From: Neorhodopirellula lusitana
GTDB lineage: Bacteria; Planctomycetota; Planctomycetia; Pirellulales; Pirellulaceae
Direction: 5' to 3'
DNA length: 64,000 nucleotides
Assembly: GCF_900182915.1 (NCBI RefSeq)
Contig: NZ_FXUG01000001.1
Span: 310,001 to 374,000, forward strand
A program made the position numbers and the translations under genes. The notes under the pieces were generated by a model. That model worked only from the letters and a program-made list of their open reading frames with translations, did not search any database and was not told the origin of the DNA. Positions 43,999-52,468 of this stretch are shown here, one piece after another; positions within the stretch are counted from its first letter, which is position 1; each line of letters starts with the position of its first letter.

Positions 43999-44448
43999 TT
44001 GGCCAAAGTAAAACCCTCTACAGACACCCTGGACTCCGAATTGGGAGATTCCGAGGTGTGCCAGCAAACGGAAGTCGACGAAGCGGCGTCGACCGAGTCA
44101 AAGATGAAGAGCGAAAGCTCGATCGATTTCGAGACATCGCTTGGCGAGATTGAGAAGATCGTTCGTGCGTTGGAATCCGGTGAGCTCACGCTGGACGATT
44201 CGTTGACCCAGTACGAAACGGCGGTCGCCAAAATGCGACAGTGTTATCGCCTGCTAGAAGTCGCTGAACGCAAGATCAGTGTTCTGGCTGGTTTTGATGC
44301 TGAAGGAAATCCGGTCAGCGAGGCGTTTGACGACGGCAGCAGCCAGGGTTCCGATGGGGATTCGCTGATTGCCAAGCAAAAGAATCGTGGTCGACGACGT
44401 GGCGTGGGTTCCGGCGACTCATCCGATGCCACGCAGGACGAGGATTGA
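43999..44448 (+). CDS. xseB: Exodeoxyribonuclease VII small subunit XseB
   Basis: XseB partners XseA to degrade single-stranded DNA to oligonucleotides. The conserved core (SSIDFETSLGEIEKIVRALESGELTLDDSLTQYETAVAKMRQCYRLLEVAERKI) is an antiparallel coiled coil and is full-length. The flanking ~35 N-terminal and ~55 C-terminal residues are charged, low-complexity additions, making the 149-aa protein about twice the usual size. The start is uncertain: TTG 43999, or ATG 44104, which would begin MKSESSIDF and give 114 aa. It heads the cluster xseB-ispA-dxs-nadK, an arrangement known from many bacteria; xseA is not in the window. Confidence 0.9.
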   Translation: MAKVKPSTDTLDSELGDSEVCQQTEVDEAASTESKMKSESSIDFETSLGEIEKIVRALESGELTLDDSLTQYETAVAKMRQCYRLLEVAERKISVLAGFDAEGNPVSEAFDDGSSQGSDGDSLIAKQKNRGRRRGVGSGDSSDATQDED

Positions 44449-44454
44449 GCTGGA

Positions 44455-45444
44455 ATGATGGTGTCGAACTTTTTGGACGAATATCGTCCGCTGATAGAGC
44501 AATCGCTGAGCGACGCTTGCGATTTTGAGAATCCAGCTGGCGGGGCGATGAAGTGCCCCGATAAGTTGCGAGAAGCGATCCGCTACGCATTGCTGGCCCC
44601 TGGGAAGCGACTGCGACCTTCACTGGTGTTAATGTCGGCACAGGCGTGTGGTGGGACCATCGCAAACGCGATGCCTGGCGCCATTGCGGTTGAAATGATC
44701 CACGCCTATTCGCTGATCCATGACGACTTGCCGGCCATGGACGACGATGATTTGCGGCGTGGTCGTCCGACAACTCATATCCAGTTTGGTGAAGCGACCG
44801 CGATTCTTGCCGGTGACGCTCTGCAAGCCGAGGCTTTTGCTCACCTATATCGGTGTGTCGGCGATCGGATTCAGGCCGCACACATGATTGGCGAACTCGC
44901 ACAAGCTGCGGGAGCGTCGGGGCTCGTGGGCGGCCAGGAAGATGACTTGGCGGCCGAAACGGTTTCGATCGAGGACTTCGCGTCTCCGCGAGCTGCTCGA
45001 GAGCACGTCGAGTCGATCCACCGGCGAAAGACGGGTGCCTTATTCGTTGCAAGTGTCCGGCTCGGTGCAATCAGCGCTGGCGTTGGAAATGAAATAATCG
45101 ATGCGTTAGGACGCTATGCCGAAGCCTTCGGACTTGCCTTTCAAATCACCGATGATGTTCTGGACTACACTGCCACCGATGAACAATTAGGGAAACGAAC
45201 CCAGAAGGATGTTGGCCGTGGCAAGCTGACTTTTCCCGAGCTAATGGCAGCCGAAGCGAATGCCCGCGATGAACAGGGGAACCTCGACGTGAGCGTTGGT
45301 ATCGAAAAGGCGCGTCAGCACGCGGCTGCGATGATTCAGCAGGCCCACGATGCGTTGGGTGTGCTCTCTTCACTCGAAATATCTGGAGCGTCGGCAGGGC
45401 AGTTGCATACAATGGCGGATTACATCTTGGAGCGAACCACATGA
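44455..45444 (+). CDS. ispA: Polyprenyl (farnesyl/geranylgeranyl) diphosphate synthase
   Basis: This enzyme condenses IPP with allylic diphosphates to make FPP or GGPP, precursor of quinone side chains, undecaprenyl and carotenoids. The 329-aa protein carries the first aspartate-rich motif in LIHDDLPAMDDDDLRRG (Asp90-Asp99, with the two-residue insertion of type II FPPS/GGPPS) and the second in FQITDDVLDYT, plus GKRLRPSLVL binding IPP. Product chain length cannot be fixed from sequence. It begins 6 bases after xseB and its stop overlaps the dxs start (ATGA), indicating an operon. An alternative start is the next ATG, one codon on. Confidence 0.93.
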   Translation: MMVSNFLDEYRPLIEQSLSDACDFENPAGGAMKCPDKLREAIRYALLAPGKRLRPSLVLMSAQACGGTIANAMPGAIAVEMIHAYSLIHDDLPAMDDDDLRRGRPTTHIQFGEATAILAGDALQAEAFAHLYRCVGDRIQAAHMIGELAQAAGASGLVGGQEDDLAAETVSIEDFASPRAAREHVESIHRRKTGALFVASVRLGAISAGVGNEIIDALGRYAEAFGLAFQITDDVLDYTATDEQLGKRTQKDVGRGKLTFPELMAAEANARDEQGNLDVSVGIEKARQHAAAMIQQAHDALGVLSSLEISGASAGQLHTMADYILERTT

Positions 45445-47381
45445 GCCAACCCACCTCAACTTCAGGCCCATCGGCCCAAACGGACGGGGAGCAACGACAT
45501 CCACTTTTGGCTGGCTTGCGCGATGCCCGTGATCTGAAAGAGCTCTCGTCTGAGAATCTGGAGCAGGTTGCTGCAGAGATTCGCGACGTGCTTTGTAATT
45601 TGCTGGCGACCCGTACCGCTCACTTCGCTTCGAACCTGGGCGTTGTCGAATTGTGCTTGGCACTGCATTCCGAGTTCGACTTCCTTTCGGATCGATTGAT
45701 CTGGGATACGGGACACCAGGTTTACCCTCATAAGTTGGTGACGGGACGTTATCACCAATTTGAGAGTATCCGGACTCGCGGTGGCTTGATGGGTTATCCC
45801 AACCCACATGAGAGCGATTACGACCTCTTCATGACGGGCCACGCGGGAAGCAGCGTTAGTACGGCCGTTGGTCTTCGCAGCGGCGACGTGCTCGGTGAGC
45901 AATCGGATCGTCGCACCGTGGCAGTGATCGGCGATGGTGCGTTCCCGAGTGGGATCGTTTTCGAGGCCCTCAACAACGCTGGCGAGCTCGGTCAAGATCT
46001 AACGATCGTCTTGAACGACAATAAAATGTCGATTTGTCATCGCACCGGCGCCGTGGCGAGTTACCTCGATCGCCTGCGCAATAACCCGTTCTACACCGGT
46101 TTGAAGCATGAAGTCGGCCGACTGCTGGATCATGTGCCGATGTTTGGCGATCCAGCTGAGCGGTTATTGGCCCAGATGAAAGAGGGCGTTAAGGCTGGTC
46201 TGTTGGGTGGAATGTTGTTCGAAGAACTCGACATCCGCTACATCGGTCCGATTGATGGACACGACATTCCGCTGATGCGGAAGTATTTGAAGATGTGTAA
46301 GGAGATTTCCGGTCCGGTGCTGTTGCACGTCGTGACGGAAAAAGGGCACGGCTACACACCAGCGGCCGAGGATCCCGTTTTCTTCCATACTCCACCCGCG
46401 TTCGAAGATCGTGGTGGGAAACCGGTCACGCGTGGCAGTGAGGGGTGTCCGCCGTACACAACGCACGCCCGCGACGCGATCGATGAAGCGATGAAGAATG
46501 ACAAGCGGGTGACGGTCATCACCGCGGCGATGTGCCAGGGCAATAAACTCGAACCTGTTCGTGAAAAGTATCCTGACCGCTTTTTTGATGTCGGGATCTG
46601 TGAATCGCACGCCGTTGCATTTGCGGGTGGCCAATGCAAAACGGGAATGCGGCCGATCGTCGACATTTACAGCACGTTTTTGCAGCGTAGCTACGACCAG
46701 ATTTTCCAGGAAGTGTCGCTGCAAGACCTACCGGTCGTCTTCATGATGGATCGTGCCGGTTTGACCGGGCCTGATGGGCCAACCCACCACGGTGTTTATG
46801 ACATTGGCTATATGCGGTTGTTCCCGAACCTGGCGTTGATGGCTCCGGGTTATGCGGCGGAACTTCCGATGATGTTGCATGCTGCACTCGCCCATGACCA
46901 TCCGACGGGCATTCGATATCCCAAAGCGTCGGCGCTTGAACTGGATCACACTCCCGAGCCAATTGAGATTGGCAAGTGCGAATGGATCCGCCAAGGTTGC
47001 GACGGAACGATCGTGGCTTATGGAGCGATGCTTGAGCAAGCGATCGCGGCTGCGGAAAGCCTGGAAGGCGAGTTGAGCGTCGGTGTCGTCAATGCTCGGT
47101 TCGTAAAGCCGATCGATCATGAAATGGTCCACCAAACTCTTTCAAGCGGGCATTTTGTTGTCACGTTGGAAGAAGGCACGATTGTGGGTGGATTTGGTTC
47201 CGCGTTCTTGGAGTCGGCTGTAGAGCAGCGGCTCGACACGCGATTGGTCCATCGTCTGGCCTTGCCAGACGAGTACATCCAGCATGGCGATCGTCCGGAC
47301 TTGTTAGCTGATCAATCATTGTCGCCGGAGGGGATTGCAGGCGTTTGCCGAGATGCCGCCGCGCAAGTGAGCGTCGGATGA
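45441..47381 (+). CDS. dxs: 1-deoxy-D-xylulose-5-phosphate synthase
   Basis: Dxs makes DXP from pyruvate and glyceraldehyde 3-phosphate using thiamine diphosphate, the first step of the MEP isoprenoid pathway. The 646-aa protein has the transketolase-like N-terminal domain (DRLIWDTGHQVYPHKLVTGR, MTGHAGSSVSTAVGL, and the TPP/Mg motif GDGAFPSG...NDNKMSI), the pyrimidine-binding domain (GICESHAVAFAGG, DRAGLTGPDGPTHHG) and the C-terminal domain (VTLEEGTIVGGFGS). Length is normal. It overlaps ispA by four bases and nadK by four bases, so the three are almost certainly translated from one message. The segment ICHRTGAVASYL replaces the usual ISxNVGA-type loop. Confidence 0.95.
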   Translation: MSQPTSTSGPSAQTDGEQRHPLLAGLRDARDLKELSSENLEQVAAEIRDVLCNLLATRTAHFASNLGVVELCLALHSEFDFLSDRLIWDTGHQVYPHKLVTGRYHQFESIRTRGGLMGYPNPHESDYDLFMTGHAGSSVSTAVGLRSGDVLGEQSDRRTVAVIGDGAFPSGIVFEALNNAGELGQDLTIVLNDNKMSICHRTGAVASYLDRLRNNPFYTGLKHEVGRLLDHVPMFGDPAERLLAQMKEGVKAGLLGGMLFEELDIRYIGPIDGHDIPLMRKYLKMCKEISGPVLLHVVTEKGHGYTPAAEDPVFFHTPPAFEDRGGKPVTRGSEGCPPYTTHARDAIDEAMKNDKRVTVITAAMCQGNKLEPVREKYPDRFFDVGICESHAVAFAGGQCKTGMRPIVDIYSTFLQRSYDQIFQEVSLQDLPVVFMMDRAGLTGPDGPTHHGVYDIGYMRLFPNLALMAPGYAAELPMMLHAALAHDHPTGIRYPKASALELDHTPEPIEIGKCEWIRQGCDGTIVAYGAMLEQAIAAAESLEGELSVGVVNARFVKPIDHEMVHQTLSSGHFVVTLEEGTIVGGFGSAFLESAVEQRLDTRLVHRLALPDEYIQHGDRPDLLADQSLSPEGIAGVCRDAAAQVSVG

Positions 47382-48277
47382 CTCAAGAGCCTGCGACTTC
47401 ATCGGATGACATGCCAGACTGGTGCGGTTGCGGCACCCCGCCTCGGATTATCGTGATCGGAACACCGGGGCGACAGCGAGTTCAGGCGGCTTGGAAGCGA
47501 CTCCGTCCTGTCATCACTGCGCATGCAACGTTGATTGCCGAGGACTTTGAGTTCTCGCATCAGTTCACCGGAGACGACGCGGATCTAGTCATCGTGTTAG
47601 GCGGTGACGGTTCGATCCTGCAATCGGCTCGGCAAATGGGCAACCACCAGGCTCCTGTGCTTGGTGTCAATTGCGGGCATTTGGGGTTCCTGGCGGCGTT
47701 GTCACCGGAAGATTTTCTGAATGCGTGGCCGAAGGTTTGTCACGGTGATTTCAGTGTCATTGACCACTTGATGTTGCAGGTCCAGCTTGTTCGTGGCGAT
47801 GAGGTTATCGCTGAACAGCTTGCGCTCAATGAAGCAGCGGTGATGGCGGGACCGCCGTTTAGCATTTTAGATATCGACCTGTACGCCGATGGCGATCTCG
47901 CAACCCAATACCGGTGTGATGGGCTGATCATTGCGACCCCAGTGGGCTCGACCGCACACAGTCTTTCGGCTGGCGGACCGATTTTACGGCGTCAATTGCA
48001 GGCGTTTGTGATCTCGCCGATTAGTCCTCATACACTTACCTACCGCCCCTTGGTTGATTCCGCCGATACTCAGTTGGAATTGGCAGTCACTGAGCCACAC
48101 GCAACCACCAGTATTGTCGTTGATGGTCGTATTTTGGGTTCGCTTGAATCAGGCGACCGGATTCGGGTGCATCGAGCGCCGGTTAGTTTTCGCATGCTGA
48201 GTGTTCCCGGTCAAAACGATTACCGAACACTTCGTGAAAAGCTCGGATGGGGTGGCTCGATGGAACTCCGGCGTTAA
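47378..48277 (+). CDS. nadK: NAD kinase (ATP/polyphosphate-NAD kinase)
   Basis: NadK phosphorylates NAD to NADP in the cytoplasm. The start ATG 47378 overlaps the dxs stop (ATGA); an upstream in-frame ATG at 47345 would bury 11 more codons in dxs. The 299-aa protein shows the kinase fold: a Rossmann start (RIIVIGTPG), the diagnostic LGGDGSILQSARQ, NCGHLGFLA, the NE/D motif in LALNEAAV and CDGLIIATPVGSTAHSLSAGGP. A Cys-rich N-terminal piece (MPDWCGCGTPPR) is unusual. NADPH made here supports the MEP pathway reductive steps encoded with it only indirectly; the coupling is genomic, not proven functional. Confidence 0.93.
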   Translation: MTQEPATSSDDMPDWCGCGTPPRIIVIGTPGRQRVQAAWKRLRPVITAHATLIAEDFEFSHQFTGDDADLVIVLGGDGSILQSARQMGNHQAPVLGVNCGHLGFLAALSPEDFLNAWPKVCHGDFSVIDHLMLQVQLVRGDEVIAEQLALNEAAVMAGPPFSILDIDLYADGDLATQYRCDGLIIATPVGSTAHSLSAGGPILRRQLQAFVISPISPHTLTYRPLVDSADTQLELAVTEPHATTSIVVDGRILGSLESGDRIRVHRAPVSFRMLSVPGQNDYRTLREKLGWGGSMELRR

Positions 48278-48292
48278 CAAGTTCACAAGCTG

Positions 48293-48928
48293 ATGCACTT
48301 AGACATTCTATGGCGATCGCGATCCGCGATCGCTGTCGATAAACCAGCCGGTTTACCAACAACTGCGCCGTCGGGGATCGCGAGTGTGGAATCCACAGCG
48401 AGGGATCAATTTGACGAGTTGCATTACCTCGTTGCTGTGCACCGTTTGGATCGAGACGTGAGTGGTGTCGTGTTGTTAGCGACGACGAAGAAAGCGGCTC
48501 GGCTTTTGTCGGAGCAGTTTGCCTCTCGCAAGGTGAAGAAGACTTATCATGCTTGGGTCGAAGGCAAGGTCGAGGCCGTTTCGTCGAACTGGCAAGACTA
48601 CCTGGCAAAATGCCCGGGCGAGGCACGCGGTGAGGTCTGTGCTGCGGAGTATCCGCTTGCCAAGCATGCCGAAACGGACGTGGAGGTCTTGCGCTATTGT
48701 GAAACAATGAACGCCACGTTATTGCAGTTGTCGCCTGTCACCGGCCGGATGCATCAGTTGCGTTTGCAAACATCACATCGAGGTCATCCCATTTTCGGTG
48801 ACACGCTCTACGGCGGTGCCGGTGTCGGCACCCCGATTCAGTTGTTAGCGAAGAGCATCAGCCTGTTCGATCCGACGACCGGAGCAGCAGTGACTGTCTC
48901 GACGGAGCGTGAATTGAGCTTGTCGTGA
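48293..48928 (+). CDS. RluA-family RNA pseudouridine synthase
   Basis: This family isomerises uridine to pseudouridine in rRNA or tRNA. The catalytic motif HRLDRDVSGVVLLA carries the nucleophilic aspartate, and TYHAWVEGKVEA, GRMHQLRLQTSHRGHPIFGDTLYGG complete the RluA/RluC/RluD core. At 211 aa it is short: the N-terminal S4 domain is absent and the start (MHLDILWRSRSAIAVDKPAGLPTT) begins directly with the catalytic core, as in TruC/RluA types. Substrate cannot be assigned. It follows nadK by 15 bases and ends the operon that starts at xseB. A weak alternative is that it acts on tRNA position 65 or 32. Confidence 0.9.
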   Translation: MHLDILWRSRSAIAVDKPAGLPTTAPSGIASVESTARDQFDELHYLVAVHRLDRDVSGVVLLATTKKAARLLSEQFASRKVKKTYHAWVEGKVEAVSSNWQDYLAKCPGEARGEVCAAEYPLAKHAETDVEVLRYCETMNATLLQLSPVTGRMHQLRLQTSHRGHPIFGDTLYGGAGVGTPIQLLAKSISLFDPTTGAAVTVSTERELSLS

Positions 48929-48977
48929 TTGGCTTGGTAGAGCGTGCCGTTCGAAGATCACGTCAACGTCGCGAGCT

Positions 48978-49463
48978 TTAGCTAGCGTTCGGAGTTTGTG
49001 CGACTATGAGAGGAATGTGACTCGAATCGAGCCAGTCGCGAATCGATTGCACTAACGAGGTTGCATCCAAGCCGATCGCCTCGATCTTTGTATCGGGGTG
49101 AGAAAGGGCTGCCTTCAGTTCATCCGTTGCCCGCTTGAAGCGATCTTGAACGGCTAGGAATTGCTCGCCGTTCAGAGCTTGCCTGGAAAGTGAGATTTGT
49201 CCCGTTGGGTTCGGCGATCTCACCAATTCACAGAGTTTCCCCTGGTCGGCGGCGAGTTTCTTCCCATCGACGTAGGCTCGGCGAAGTTCGCCAGCGGAGT
49301 TGAATTGGAACACAGGATCGGCATCAACGAATAAGCTCAGTGATGAGTCTTTCCGCCAGCCGACAATCCACTCTCGCGAGTTCGGCCCCGTGACGCGACC
49401 ACGGCGGGGCAAGTTAATGCTCTCGGCGAGTAGATCTTCGCGATCCGATTCTTGTTTCGCCAT
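48978..49463 (-). CDS. Cytoplasmic protein of unknown function (161 aa)
   Basis: The product (MAKQESDREDLLAESINLPRRGRV...) has no signal peptide or membrane segment. The first half predicts beta strands (REWIVGWRKDSSLSLFVDADPVFQF), the second half helices (LAVQDRFKRATDELKAAL, LVQSIRDWLDSS). It resembles a conserved planctomycete family but I cannot name it. It is the last gene of a minus-strand run from 53239 to here and begins nine bases after the stop of the 74-aa gene. It converges on the rluA-like gene. Function unknown. Confidence 0.7.
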   Translation of the reverse strand: MAKQESDREDLLAESINLPRRGRVTGPNSREWIVGWRKDSSLSLFVDADPVFQFNSAGELRRAYVDGKKLAADQGKLCELVRSPNPTGQISLSRQALNGEQFLAVQDRFKRATDELKAALSHPDTKIEAIGLDATSLVQSIRDWLDSSHIPLIVAQTPNAS

Positions 49464-49471
49464 CGCCGACC

Positions 49472-49696
49472 TTAGGGAGTTCGATTGGAGTCGCTGGATT
49501 GAGCTCCTGAACCCGACGAACGCTTCGGTGAATTGCTGAAGCGATTGGATTTGTTGGAGTGTTGTGGATCTTCTTTTTCGTCACGTTTGGTGACTCGAAC
49601 CACTTTGTAGGTCAGGCCGTGGACGGTTTGAATGATGGTGGGGGCGTGGATAGGAGCGAACATCGGATTACTCTCGTCTGGATTTGGATTTGGCAT
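49472..49696 (-). CDS. Small basic protein of unknown function
   Basis: Up to 74 aa from ATG 49696; ATG 49663 would give 63 aa (MFAPIHAPTIIQTVHGL). A short beta-like segment (TIIQTVHGLTYKVVRVTKRDEKED) is followed by a Ser/Asn/Arg-rich, probably disordered tail. It stops nine bases before the start of the 161-aa gene, so it is likely in the same transcript. No similarity is recognised. It could be a true small gene or a leader frame; support is position and composition only. Confidence 0.45.
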   Translation of the reverse strand: MPNPNPDESNPMFAPIHAPTIIQTVHGLTYKVVRVTKRDEKEDPQHSNKSNRFSNSPKRSSGSGAQSSDSNRTP

Positions 49697-49750
49697 TCTC
49701 GTCTGAACAATTAGTAGCTCATGGAACTACTTTTCGACTGATCCAAAGTG

Positions 49751-49981
49751 TCAAGCAATCCGGATGCCAATAACTTCTCCAACTTCGGTAATGGCGATTC
49801 CGTTTGTAGCGATTAGCCGGAAGCAATAGGGGCCAATGGCACGTAGTCGGCAAACAAAGAGGGGTATGGCAACCTTAGTGGCTGAGAGCGGCAGTGCCAA
49901 AATGTGCGTAATGCCTTCAGAATGATCGCATCTGAGACAGCTGGGGGGGCGAATGCTCAAAATAATGGCACCGCTACTCAC
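49751..49981 (-). CDS. Small protein overlapping the WXG100-like gene (76 aa)
   Basis: A GTG at 49981 overlaps the stop of the upstream WXG100-like gene by four bases (GTGA), the pattern of translational coupling. The product (SSGAIILSIRPPSCLRCDHSEG...) alternates hydrophobic and polar residues, as in a small beta-rich fold, with cysteines in a CxxC pair and two further ones. Codon use looks like that of neighbouring genes. No family is recognised. Because it relies on a GTG start and position, it may still be spurious, but the overlap and the clean 76-codon frame argue for it. Confidence 0.45.
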   Translation of the reverse strand: MSSGAIILSIRPPSCLRCDHSEGITHILALPLSATKVAIPLFVCRLRAIGPYCFRLIATNGIAITEVGEVIGIRIA

Positions 49982-50235
49982 ATGTCGCCAAGATTCGCCT
50001 CTGGGTCGTGCAACGCTTGGTCAGCACTGCGGATTTCTTCTGCGAAAGTTTGCATGGCTGCTGACACGCGAGTCAGCGTTGGGGTCAGGGTATTGAGGGA
50101 TTGTTCCTCGAAACGCCGCGCCGGTTCGTCGCGCCAGCCTTCCTTCGTTTTTTGCCACTGAGCGGTAAAGTCCAGGAACTCTTGGCGGATCCGAGTTTGG
50201 CTTTCGTACAGGGGGCCCAGGGGTAGCGGGTTCAT
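49978..50235 (-). CDS. WXG100-like small helical protein (85 aa)
   Basis: The product is 85 aa from ATG 50235 (MNPLPLGPLYESQTRIRQEF); longer in-frame starts add 35 implausible residues. It consists of two amphipathic helices joined by a turn: helix 1 LYESQTRIRQEFLDFTAQWQ, turn KTKEGWRDEPARRFEE, helix 2 SLNTLTPTLTRVSAAMQTFA. This is the layout of ESAT-6/WXG100 proteins, with W-R-D in the place of W-x-G and the usual Ala...Phe a few residues later. WXG100 proteins are type VII secretion substrates or helical adaptors. No FtsK/EssC-type ATPase is in the window, so a secretion role is only a hypothesis. It lies 117 bases after the HEAT-like gene. Confidence 0.65.
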   Translation of the reverse strand: MNPLPLGPLYESQTRIRQEFLDFTAQWQKTKEGWRDEPARRFEEQSLNTLTPTLTRVSAAMQTFAEEIRSADQALHDPEANLGDM

Positions 50236-50352
50236 GTATTGGTGCCGTGTGAGGTGGACTTGTGAGGTGGCGGTTTGGCAATCCAGCGACCCGCGCGGGG
50301 GCGGAACGCATGCTAGAACGCTTGGTCCGGGAATATTCAAAGCCCGGAAGCT

Positions 50353-51915
50353 TTAAATGCCTTGCGGGTTGAACGTCCGGAGCATCTTTCGCCCCTTGTA
50401 GAGGTGGAACAGGTCTTCGCTTTGCGGCGGGCGCATTCGTCCAGCAGTGGGCAGGTCCATCGTTTCCAGGCCGTCGGTGACAACCAGGCATTCCGTGCCG
50501 TCGCGTTTGGCTGAAAATACGGTCGCGGTTTCATCTAGGAAGAATCCCAGCAGGGCCAACCGCAGGTCTTCGTATCCGACCCGTTCCAGGTAAGTTTGCA
50601 TGGGCTCGACTAGCCGATGCTGGGCATCATTGAGCTCGTTCGCCGGGACGGCAAAGATGTCGTTGTGTTCGGCGTGCCAGCCTGCGTAGATGGCGTAGAT
50701 GTCTTCGGGGGGCAGGTCTGCGACATCGGCGGACATCGCGAACGTGGTTGGGCCCGCGACGCCAATGTTGCTGTATTGACGCTCGCCAAAGTCATACTGA
50801 AAACGAACCAGGAACACGTCCACCGGATCGTGGAAGCTAGGCCACAGCATCCGCCGTGAATCAACCACCTCGACACTTGTGGGGGGAACTCCCATTTGTT
50901 GCGGTTGTGATAACCAGAGCGCCAGTTCCGCCTCCGCAGTTGCGCTGGGGTGACGATAAGTCTCGTCGATCCGATCGCCAAATCCGAGTTCGTCAGCGTA
51001 AGCGATCGCTCGCAGGCGGGCCGATGGTTCCTCGGTGAGTGCGATCAAGTGCTGCACTCCGACGCCTTCACCAAGTCGTGTGAGTGCCCCCGCGGCTTCG
51101 CACTGGACTCGGCGATGCCTCAGTTCGGCAGCTTTGTTGAGCACACCAATGGAAGATGGGTCACCGATCAGGCCGACGGCATCGCATAGCGAAACCGCCA
51201 ACGCGACTGCCTCACCCAGGATGGCTTGGACCTGATCGACATCGGTGCCGAAGCTACGCGGATCCTCTTCGAAGCGTCCCAATCGATCCGCCACTGAACC
51301 CAATAGCACATTCAGTGCACTCACTCGATCAGTTGCCGGGTGCGTGGCGACTCGTTCGGTACGCGTTAAATGGCCGGCCAGATCCAAGATGGGTGCGGCC
51401 AGTGAGGGTTCGGTTAATCGATCCAGTAGGCGGGGGAAGAGCGTTTCGACCGGCCAGTCATCGTGCTGCATCAGCGGGCTCAGGATCTGGCCAGCGGCCA
51501 TCCATCCGCGTGGCGGGCAATCGGCCAACACCTGGTTGAGGCATTCCAGCGACTGTGGGGTTCGCATCATCGCCAATAGTTGCATTAGCAAGTGCCGATT
51601 AGACACTTCCGGTGATAAACGACTGGCGATCAAGGCGACCCAGTCGGTTTGCAGGCGATGCAGTGACGCCCCGCCATCACTCAGACAGCGAATGTGAATC
51701 AGCCGTAAAAGACCTCCCATCAATGCCGGGTCGGCATCGGGCAATCGTTCGGGGTGAGCGGCGAGGCAGCCGATTAGTTCGTCGCCACCGACTTGTTCAT
51801 CATCTGCCAACGCCTTCAGCGCCAGCCCGCCTTTGACGGGATCAACATCGGGCGTCAGGAGTGTGTCGAAGATTTCGTTGGAGTCCGACATTGGTTGACC
51901 GTCTGGCTCACTCAT
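50353..51915 (-). CDS. HEAT-repeat-like protein with C-terminal domain of unknown function
   Basis: The product is 520 aa from ATG 51915, which overlaps the zinc-ribbon gene's end by eight bases (ATGAGTGA). Residues 1-330 are Leu/Ala-rich helical repeats (e.g. LMQLLAMMRTPQSLECLNQVLADC, RVQCEAAGALTRLGEGVGVQHLI) of HEAT type, probably a binding scaffold. The C-terminal ~190 residues form an alpha/beta domain (VEVVDSRRMLWPSFHDPVDVFLVRFQYDFG, GWHAEHNDIFAVPANEL) that I cannot name. No signal peptide or transmembrane segment, so cytoplasmic. It lies between the zinc-ribbon and WXG100-like genes in a coupled minus-strand run, suggesting a common complex or process. Confidence 0.75.
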   Translation of the reverse strand: MSEPDGQPMSDSNEIFDTLLTPDVDPVKGGLALKALADDEQVGGDELIGCLAAHPERLPDADPALMGGLLRLIHIRCLSDGGASLHRLQTDWVALIASRLSPEVSNRHLLMQLLAMMRTPQSLECLNQVLADCPPRGWMAAGQILSPLMQHDDWPVETLFPRLLDRLTEPSLAAPILDLAGHLTRTERVATHPATDRVSALNVLLGSVADRLGRFEEDPRSFGTDVDQVQAILGEAVALAVSLCDAVGLIGDPSSIGVLNKAAELRHRRVQCEAAGALTRLGEGVGVQHLIALTEEPSARLRAIAYADELGFGDRIDETYRHPSATAEAELALWLSQPQQMGVPPTSVEVVDSRRMLWPSFHDPVDVFLVRFQYDFGERQYSNIGVAGPTTFAMSADVADLPPEDIYAIYAGWHAEHNDIFAVPANELNDAQHRLVEPMQTYLERVGYEDLRLALLGFFLDETATVFSAKRDGTECLVVTDGLETMDLPTAGRMRPPQSEDLFHLYKGRKMLRTFNPQGI

Positions 51916-52366
51916 TTTCAGCCTCGCTGGAAGGTGGGGCGCTGGAAGGTTGGTCACTGGAAGGTGGGTCGCTGGCCGCCAAATCGTCGGCGGAAGCATT
52001 GGGATCGTAGGTCAAGCTGTCATCAATCGAGGCCGACCAGCCCAGTTTCTGGATGTCTTCCGCATTGGCCCAGCGACTGACCGTTGGGTCATACAGTCCA
52101 AGGCCGTTGACAGGCGAAACGGGGGCTTCGGCATCCGCGTAGACGTGGACGCCCTGGGTGTCCGGTTGCAGCCAGATCGCTTCACATTCATCGCAAATGA
52201 CTAGCCCATATGACAGGCTTTCGGGTGAATCGAAATACGCGCGCACACCACACAATCCGCCGCCACAGATTGGGCAAGCCGATACGTGATGTCGGAGATT
52301 ATCACCCGCTGCGATCGAGGGGAGATTCGATTTTGAATCGAAGGGTGGTTTCGGTTCAGGTTCCAT
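51908..52366 (-). CDS. Zinc-ribbon protein of unknown function (152 aa)
   Basis: The product is 152 aa from ATG 52366 (MEPEPKPPFDSKSNL). A two-knuckle zinc ribbon is clear: CPICGGGLCG about residues 30-40 and CDEC about 60-63, separated by a short beta region (RAYFDSPESLSYGLVI). The rest is acidic and ends in a Ser/Pro/Asp-rich tail with short repeats (ASDPPSSDQPSSAPPSSEAENE). It has no membrane segment. The stop overlaps the start of the HEAT-like gene. Zinc ribbons of this kind often mediate protein or nucleic-acid contacts. Upstream, after 102 bases, lies the membrane-anchored nuclease-like gene on the same strand. Confidence 0.7.
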   Translation of the reverse strand: MEPEPKPPFDSKSNLPSIAAGDNLRHHVSACPICGGGLCGVRAYFDSPESLSYGLVICDECEAIWLQPDTQGVHVYADAEAPVSPVNGLGLYDPTVSRWANAEDIQKLGWSASIDDSLTYDPNASADDLAASDPPSSDQPSSAPPSSEAENE

Positions 52367-52468
52367 GCGTGTCACGATGGTTCGACTTTTGAAAAGGTGT
52401 GTGTTGGATGTCAGGCGACTCGAGTGAAGCAATGACTCGAGCCGGAGCGGTTTTTTTATGTGGACGGT

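Noticed and set aside
43812-44231. N-terminal extension of the coiled-coil protein
   Set aside because: It is antisense to xseB and has shadow composition; ATG 43811 starts a normal basic tail.
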